The translations under genes were made by a program, and so were the position numbers. The notes below the pieces were generated by a model. It did not search any database and was not told the origin of the DNA. It was given only the letters and a program-made list of their open reading frames with translations. Of a stretch of DNA of 35,635 nucleotides, positions 30,739 to 35,635 are shown piece by piece. Source of the stretch: an uncultured Sphingobacterium sp. (GTDB lineage: Bacteria; Bacteroidota; Bacteroidia; Sphingobacteriales; Sphingobacteriaceae); contig CANRHE010000011.1 in assembly GCA_947630335.1 (NCBI GenBank), positions 1 through 35,635 of the forward strand, written 5' to 3'. The stretch's first letter is position 1; every line of letters starts with the position of its first letter.

Positions 30739-32367
30739 CTAATTATCCTCATTACTAAGGGGCTTTCTTTGAGGAATAATAATCAATAGTAAAGCCAATA
30801 AACTACCTAGTATGCCAATATAAACTATAAGGTCTCCATATTGCGTATAGAGGGTTATTTCTTCATTCAAATTTACTTCCTGTGCTAATGCGGCTGGCAC
30901 CCACCATTCCGTTTTTTGCACAATATCTCCTCGTTGGTTGATAAAAGCCGAGATGCCAGTATTAGCTGATCGAGCAACCCATCTTCGATTTTCTATCGCT
31001 CTAAGTTTAGCATAAGCTAAATGTTGGTCCTTACCCGAAGTGTTTTTCCACCAACCATCATTGGTAATGACGGCAATTAATTGAGCACCATCTTTGACAT
31101 ACTGTGATACATAGTCTCCCCATATAGATTCATAACAGATGACTGGCGCAATACCTATGCCACTTTGACTATAGAATACCGAAGGTGCATCATCTGATCC
31201 GTAGCCTCCCGTCGTGCCTCCAAAATGAGCGAACAAGGGTTTCATAAAGGCTAATGCTTTACCAAAAGGCATTTGTTCAACTCCAGGTACAAGTTTTGAT
31301 TTGTGGTAAAATTGCAACTTACTCGAATCATCAATTAAGACGGCAGCATTGTAGCTTTCTACATATTGACCCGCAAAGGGGCGAGCGGTCATCGTCAATT
31401 GCTCTATAAATAAACCATAACTTTCAATGCCAGATAGTACATTGCCATTATGAAATTGATCTAAAAAATGAATAACACGTTGATATGCCCCATGATCCCT
31501 AAATTCTGCCTCATTAATACCTCCTTGACCTGAAATAGCAGTTTCAGGCCAAATGAAAAATTCAGTATTTGGTTTTGCTACTGATGTAGATAAGGTGATT
31601 AATTCCTCCAGCTGCTCTTGAGGGCTGATGCTTCCAAACTTTCCATATGGATCTATATTTGGTTGTACTACTACGACTTCTGAAGGATTGATATGTTCCA
31701 CGTAACTTGTGTACGTTATTAGAGAACTTAGCACGGGAAAAATAATAACAAGTCCAATACCAGCAAGAAGTTTTTTTTGTGAAAATGAATATACTTTCTC
31801 TTTATATTGCCAATAGGCTAAGAAAACAAGCACGTTGACAATCCATATCCAGGCAGTACCTCCATAAACTCCCGTAAAACTATACCATTGCGCTAATTCA
31901 TGAAAATTTGCAAAGCCGTTACCTAATGTCATCCAAGGGAATGCAAGATCCCAGTATTGATGAAGATATTCGTAGGTAATCCACATGGATATTAATCCAA
32001 TAAAACTGATCGCAATATGTCTTTTTTTACGTAAAGAATAATATAACCTCAATACGATGGACATTAATAATGGAGCGAGTGTAAAGGGAATCAAAGCTAT
32101 AAGTATAGAAACCCAAGAAGGCAAAAATGCATTCATCGCATTGAATACCCAATATATACTAGCCGTATTCCATGTCACCCCGGTAACAAAACTTACTAAA
32201 AATATTTTACGACCTTTATTTTCATAATTTCCACGTATAATATTTTCAATTGCGACTAACAATGGGACGAAGCCAATCAGTAGAAGAATGCTACTGTAGG
32301 GAATGGGAGGCCACCCCAACCAAAGAATAAAGGCACTTAAAAGTGCCAGTAAATAATTATGTTTCAC
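30739..32367 (-). CDS. lnt: Apolipoprotein N-acyltransferase
   Basis: Adds the third acyl chain to lipoproteins at the inner membrane. 542 residues: about six N-terminal helices, a periplasmic nitrilase-like domain from ~225 to ~500, and a final helix near 518-536. The catalytic triad is E275 (FIWPETAISG), K356 (FYHKSKLVPGVEQMPFG) and C411 (PVICYESIWG). Length and order match Lnt. It begins 7 bp after the PH/SHOCT gene, so it is part of rsmI > PH/SHOCT > lnt. Confidence 0.95.
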   Translation of the reverse strand: MKHNYLLALLSAFILWLGWPPIPYSSILLLIGFVPLLVAIENIIRGNYENKGRKIFLVSFVTGVTWNTASIYWVFNAMNAFLPSWVSILIALIPFTLAPLLMSIVLRLYYSLRKKRHIAISFIGLISMWITYEYLHQYWDLAFPWMTLGNGFANFHELAQWYSFTGVYGGTAWIWIVNVLVFLAYWQYKEKVYSFSQKKLLAGIGLVIIFPVLSSLITYTSYVEHINPSEVVVVQPNIDPYGKFGSISPQEQLEELITLSTSVAKPNTEFFIWPETAISGQGGINEAEFRDHGAYQRVIHFLDQFHNGNVLSGIESYGLFIEQLTMTARPFAGQYVESYNAAVLIDDSSKLQFYHKSKLVPGVEQMPFGKALAFMKPLFAHFGGTTGGYGSDDAPSVFYSQSGIGIAPVICYESIWGDYVSQYVKDGAQLIAVITNDGWWKNTSGKDQHLAYAKLRAIENRRWVARSANTGISAFINQRGDIVQKTEWWVPAALAQEVNLNEEITLYTQYGDLIVYIGILGSLLALLLIIIPQRKPLSNEDN

Positions 32368-32374
32368 GTATTTT

Positions 32375-33082
32375 TTATAATTTTTCTAAAATCTCTGCTT
32401 TTTTATTCTCATATTCTGATTGAGAGATGAGTTGCTTGTCATACAAATTTTTTAGTTTTTTTAATTTGTTGGTTATTTCATCATCCTCTTCAGTCTCAGC
32501 GGCAATTGACGTTTCAGTATACAAATCATTTAATTCCACTGCTTGCTCCACCGTTTCAGACTCTTTCACATTCGCTTGCTCTTCTTTAGCTTTAGAAGCT
32601 TCGTATAATTCTACTAACGAATTAGTAGGATTTACAATTTCTTCTTTAGTTACTACGTGTGAATACGCTGTTTGTCGAATACTAGTTTGCTCTTGATTGC
32701 TATTCTCCAAAGCATCTTTAATCAGTTGAAATAGTTTTCTCGCTTGTGTCTTCGGGATGTAATCGATACTTAAGTTTTCTCCAGTAAATGGAATGACAGT
32801 TACTTTTGAACCAAATATTTCTTCTTTGAAGGCAATATCTTTAATATCTTTCCAAGCAAAGATCTCAAAGTTAGTGCTCAAACCTAATTTTGTGAATTCA
32901 CACAAAAAAATCCTTCGATTGCTTATGATTATACAATCTGGCAATAAAGTTACTGCTGGTTTTTTCTGAACAGCAATATATTTTACTGTCTCGCCAGCGG
33001 GTAACATATCTATAATTTTACCGTAGATTTTTTCTACTATTTTAGGGTCTTGCCCATCTTGAACAAATATATCTAGACTCAT
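32375..33082 (-). CDS. PH-like domain protein with C-terminal SHOCT domain
   Basis: 235 residues. The first ~125 residues (YIAVQKKPAVTLLPDCIIIS..., FAWKDIKDIAFKEE) form a bacterial pleckstrin-homology-like domain, as found in membrane-associated or DUF304-type proteins. A charged linker (about 140-195) follows. The last ~35 residues, KLKKLKNLYDKQLISQSEYENKKAEIL, are a SHOCT short oligomerisation domain. There is no membrane helix. The function is unknown. It lies between rsmI and lnt in the same direction. Confidence 0.85.
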   Translation of the reverse strand: MSLDIFVQDGQDPKIVEKIYGKIIDMLPAGETVKYIAVQKKPAVTLLPDCIIISNRRIFLCEFTKLGLSTNFEIFAWKDIKDIAFKEEIFGSKVTVIPFTGENLSIDYIPKTQARKLFQLIKDALENSNQEQTSIRQTAYSHVVTKEEIVNPTNSLVELYEASKAKEEQANVKESETVEQAVELNDLYTETSIAAETEEDDEITNKLKKLKNLYDKQLISQSEYENKKAEILEKL

Positions 33083-33113
33083 GTTTTCTGACTATTAATG
33101 ATATTAAAGATAA

Positions 33114-33779
33114 CTATTCTAGACCAGCTACGCAAAACACAAATTCTCCTTTGATAGGGTTGTTTTCAAAATGGGTTTTCAACTCAGCTAGAGTACCTCG
33201 TACATTCTCTTCGTATAACTTACTCAACTCCCTAGAAATGGAAGCTTGTCTGTCTTCGCCAAAATAAACCATGAACTCTTCAATTGTTTTTAGAATACGA
33301 TGTGGCGATTCGTAGAATATCATCGTTCTTTTTTCCTCTGCTAACTGTTTCATGCGAGTTTGTCTACCTTTTTTAACGGGCAGGAAACCTTCAAAACAGA
33401 ATCGGTCATTTGGTAATCCCGAGTTGACTAATGCAGGCACAAACGCAGTGGCACCCGGTAAGCATTGTATCTCTATACCTTCTTTTATCGCTTCTCGAAC
33501 TAGTAAAAAGCCAGGGTCAGAAATAGCAGGTGTACCCGCGTCAGATATTAAAGCAATTTGCTGGCCTTCTTTTAAGAATTTGATAATTTCCGATACCGCT
33601 TTATGTTCATTATGTTGATGATGAGCAAATACTTTTTTCTCGATACCAAAATGCTTAAGCATAGGAGCTGAAGTACGGGTATCTTCCGCAAGTATAAGAT
33701 CTACTTCTTTCAAGATGCGTATAGCTCGAAGAGTCATGTCTTCTAAATTTCCAATAGGAGTGGGGACCAAATATAGCAT
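33114..33779 (-). CDS. rsmI: 16S rRNA (cytidine1402-2'-O)-methyltransferase
   Basis: Tetrapyrrole-methylase-fold enzyme that 2'-O-methylates C1402 of 16S rRNA at the decoding centre. The start MLYLVPTPIGNLEDMTLRAI is the family hallmark. LAEDTRTS, ISDAGTPAISDPGF and FYESPHRI follow, ending with KGEFVFCVAG. At 221 residues it lacks the C-terminal extension of E. coli RsmI, which seems usual for this phylum. TACCTTTG ends 4 nt before its ATG. Confidence 0.95.
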   Translation of the reverse strand: MLYLVPTPIGNLEDMTLRAIRILKEVDLILAEDTRTSAPMLKHFGIEKKVFAHHQHNEHKAVSEIIKFLKEGQQIALISDAGTPAISDPGFLLVREAIKEGIEIQCLPGATAFVPALVNSGLPNDRFCFEGFLPVKKGRQTRMKQLAEEKRTMIFYESPHRILKTIEEFMVYFGEDRQASISRELSKLYEENVRGTLAELKTHFENNPIKGEFVFCVAGLE

Positions 33780-33783
33780 ACTT

Positions 33784-33791
33784 CAAAGGTA
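33784..33791 (-). promoter_or_regulatory. TAnnTTTG -7 box immediately upstream of rsmI
   Basis: TACCTTTG on the minus strand, separated from the ATG by 4 nt, the same geometry as rsmA and iscS. Confidence 0.45.
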
Positions 33792-33915
33792 GTTATTTTA
33801 TATTTTTGAATAAGGATAAAAAAGCTTTAAGAGATAGTGTTAATGATATTTTATGACGTAGTTACTACAAGAATGCCCTAACTCGTTTTTTTTTACAATA
33901 TTCGAATGTAGTTTT

Positions 33916-33923
33916 TATCTTTG
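33916..33923 (+). promoter_or_regulatory. TAnnTTTG -7 box of serS
   Basis: TATCTTTG, 21 nt before the ATG at 33945. It overlaps an in-frame TTG at 33921, which is therefore unlikely to be a start codon. Confidence 0.55.
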
Positions 33924-33944
33924 TGGGATAAAACTCAAAATTAT

Positions 33945-35216
33945 ATGTTGCAGTTAAATTATATCCGTGAGAATAGGGAGGCGGTAATCGAAAGGTTAGC
34001 CGTCAAAAATTTTAAAGATGTAGCTTTGGTTGACGAAATCATTAGCTTGGATGAAAAACGTCGCAAGATTCAAAATGAATCTGACGCAATAGCTGCTGAG
34101 GCAAATTCATCCGCTAAGCAAATTGGTGATTTGATGCGTCAAGGGAATAAAGAAGAAGCTGAAGCTATTAAAGCCAAATCATCCGGATATAAAGAACAAC
34201 TTAAAAAATATACTGAAGAGTTGACAGTAACGGAAGAAATGTTACATGATAAGATTGTACAACTTCCTAACTTACCACATAGCTCTGTGCCTTTAGGATC
34301 TACAGCTGAAGATAATGAAGTGGTATTGACATATGGTGATTTTCCAGTTTTACCGGATAGCAAACTACCTCATTGGGATTTGTTAACCAAGTATAATATC
34401 GTAGACTTGGAGTTAGGTGTTAAGGTGACAGGAGCTGGCTTTCCGGTGTACAAAGGTAAAGGAGCACGTTTGCAACGAGCTTTGATTAATTTTTTTTTAG
34501 ATCAAGCTGCAGAAGCAGGGTATGAAGAAGTACAAGTACCGATCATGGTCAATGAGGCATCAGCATTTGCAACTGGTCAATTACCAGATAAGGAAGGTCA
34601 AATGTATCATGTTACCAATGATGATCTTTATCTGATCCCTACAGCAGAGGTGCCGGTTACCAATATGTATCGTGACCTCATTGTCAAAGAAGAACAATTC
34701 CCAATTAGACATTGTGCTTATACCCCGTGTTTCCGTCGTGAGGCTGGTTCATATGGTGCACATGTACGTGGTTTAAATCGTCTTCACCAATTTGATAAAG
34801 TGGAAACAGTACAAATTGTACATCCAGACAAATCTTACAACGTATTAGAAGAAATGAGCTTATATGTTCAGAATCTTTTGCAAAAATTAGAATTGCCATA
34901 TCGCGTATTACGTCTATGTGGTGGAGATATGAGCTTTACATCTGCATTGACTTATGATATGGAGGTTTATTCTGCTGCTCAAGAACGTTGGTTAGAGGTG
35001 TCATCAGTTTCAAACTTTGAAACTTATCAATCCAACCGATTGAAAGTTCGTTTTAAAAATGAAGAAGGAAAGATGCAGTTAGCACATACCTTGAATGGTT
35101 CTGCATTAGCTTTGCCGAGAATCGTAGCGTCTATCTTAGAGAATAATCAAACAGAGAAAGGTATTAAGATACCTGATGTATTGGTTCCTTATACAGGCTT
35201 CGCCTATATTGACTAA
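33945..35216 (+). CDS. serS: Seryl-tRNA synthetase
   Basis: Class II aminoacyl-tRNA synthetase charging tRNA-Ser. The 423 residues from the ATG at 33945 equal the usual length. An N-terminal coiled-coil tRNA-binding arm covers about 25-105 (many K/E heptads). The catalytic core has GKGARLQRALINFF (motif 1), TAEVPVTNMY, FRREAGSYGAHVRGLNRLHQF (motif 2, first 20 residues FRREAGSYGAHVRGLNRLHQ) and NGSALALPRIVASILE (motif 3). The longer frame from TTG 33921 starts inside the -7 box and is rejected. A 25-bp palindrome terminates it. Confidence 0.97.
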   Translation: MLQLNYIRENREAVIERLAVKNFKDVALVDEIISLDEKRRKIQNESDAIAAEANSSAKQIGDLMRQGNKEEAEAIKAKSSGYKEQLKKYTEELTVTEEMLHDKIVQLPNLPHSSVPLGSTAEDNEVVLTYGDFPVLPDSKLPHWDLLTKYNIVDLELGVKVTGAGFPVYKGKGARLQRALINFFLDQAAEAGYEEVQVPIMVNEASAFATGQLPDKEGQMYHVTNDDLYLIPTAEVPVTNMYRDLIVKEEQFPIRHCAYTPCFRREAGSYGAHVRGLNRLHQFDKVETVQIVHPDKSYNVLEEMSLYVQNLLQKLELPYRVLRLCGGDMSFTSALTYDMEVYSAAQERWLEVSSVSNFETYQSNRLKVRFKNEEGKMQLAHTLNGSALALPRIVASILENNQTEKGIKIPDVLVPYTGFAYID

Positions 35217-35234
35217 TTAGAATAGTCAACTTTA

Positions 35235-35286
35235 TATAAAAAACAAAGGGTTATCAACATCTGTTGATAACCCTTTGTTTTTTATA
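35235..35286. terminator. 25-bp palindromic bidirectional terminator after serS
   Basis: 35235-35259 pairs with 35262-35286 perfectly around a 2-nt centre. The core AACAAAGGGTTATCAACA is followed by a T-run on both strands. It sits between convergent serS and the A-type carrier gene. Confidence 0.88.
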
Positions 35287-35301
35287 TTATTACAAACAGA
35301 C

Positions 35302-35635
35302 TTAAGCAGAGAAGCTCGATCCGCAGCCACAAGTACTTGTCGCGTTAGGGTTGTTAAAAGTAAAACCTCTAGCCTCTAGTCCACTTTTGAAATCAACCTC
35401 CATTCCTGCAAGATACATACCGTGTGCTTTATTCATAAAAACACGGATACCTTCAATGGAGTATTCTGAATCACCGTCTTTCTTCTGATCAAAACCTAGA
35501 ATATAGTTCATTCCCGAACACCCTCCACCTTCAACACCAAGACGTAAACCATATTCTTCTGTTAGCTCTTGTTGGTCAATCAATTTTTTTAATTCAGCAA
35601 CCGCTCCAGCTGTTAGAGTCACTGGTGCTGTACTA
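35302..35635 (-). CDS. A-type Fe-S cluster carrier (IscA/SufA/ErpA family), 5' truncated by window edge
   Basis: HesB-family carrier that passes Fe-S clusters to target proteins. The three conserved cysteines are present: GGGCSGMNY and the C-terminal STCGCGSSF. The frame stays open to the window edge. The GTG at 35622 is probably an internal valine, because the upstream codons read STAP-VTLTAGAVAEL as in family members whose start is a few residues earlier. So the gene most likely begins outside the window. IscA, SufA and ErpA cannot be separated here. Confidence 0.92.
   Translation of the reverse strand, partial: STAPVTLTAGAVAELKKLIDQQELTEEYGLRLGVEGGGCSGMNYILGFDQKKDGDSEYSIEGIRVFMNKAHGMYLAGMEVDFKSGLEARGFTFNNPNATSTCGCGSSFSA

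Noticed and set aside
1..35635. CRISPR array, prophage, toxin-antitoxin or defence island
   Set aside because: No regularly spaced repeats, integrase, phage structural genes or defence-type gene pairs were seen; nearly every gene is a recognised housekeeping or metabolic family.

Overview
The window reads as housekeeping chromosome from a member of the Bacteroidota, most likely a Sphingobacteriaceae-type bacterium. This is inferred from four things: the AT-rich sequence; many TAnnTTTG -7 promoter boxes (the Bacteroidota sigma-A signature) just upstream of genes; the lack of clear Shine-Dalgarno sites; and the gene families present (stand-alone MnmD, a bacterial GH3 protein, CxxxY-type CcmE, a short RsmI, a CCA-adding enzyme with an HD domain). 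I found no phage, IS element, CRISPR array, rRNA or tRNA.

Layout. 1-138 is the tail of an unidentified gene. 312-2225(-) is acs. 2414-3274(+) is a UbiA-like membrane protein whose 3' end overlaps a minus-strand group, rsmA > FAD monooxygenase > 2-hydroxyacid dehydrogenase (6132-3254). Divergent from rsmA is a plus-strand run: pdxA, a CCA tRNA nucleotidyltransferase, an acidic-tailed PRiA4b ORF-3-like protein and miaA. miaA converges on ilvE(-) across a 31-bp perfect palindrome. A small membrane protein (12059-12376,+) has its own good promoter. The minus-strand group recJ > lptB > GH3-family protein fills 16391-12395. An MBL-fold hydrolase(+) converges on a GT4 glycosyltransferase > sufT pair(-). 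That junction carries a diverged tandem duplication of about 241 bp. Next come a polyprenyl diphosphate synthase and an omega-amidase-like nitrilase(+), a small membrane protein(-), a MarR regulator(+), a membrane-anchored FMN glutamate synthase-like protein(-), ccmE > ccmF > DUF2520(-), and a dicarboxylate/amino-acid symporter(-). The window ends with mnmD(+), iscS(-), rsmI > PH/SHOCT protein > lnt(-), serS(+) and a 5'-truncated A-type Fe-S carrier(-).

Themes. There is a strong translation and RNA-modification component (rsmA, rsmI, miaA, mnmD, cca, serS). Fe-S and sulfur handling is covered by iscS, sufT and the A-type carrier, cytochrome c maturation by ccmE and ccmF, and the cell envelope by lptB, lnt, the glycosyltransferase and the polyprenyl synthase. 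I did not find a clear new multi-gene defence or metabolic system. The most unusual items are at the DNA level: the tandem duplication at 17202-17683 with two decaying gene ends; three long perfect palindromes at convergent junctions, two of which run into a stop codon; and three genes whose -7 box lies exactly 4 nt before the ATG, suggesting leaderless mRNAs. At the protein level, the UbiA-like protein without its first Asp motif and the GH3 protein coupled to lptB are the best candidates for undescribed function.
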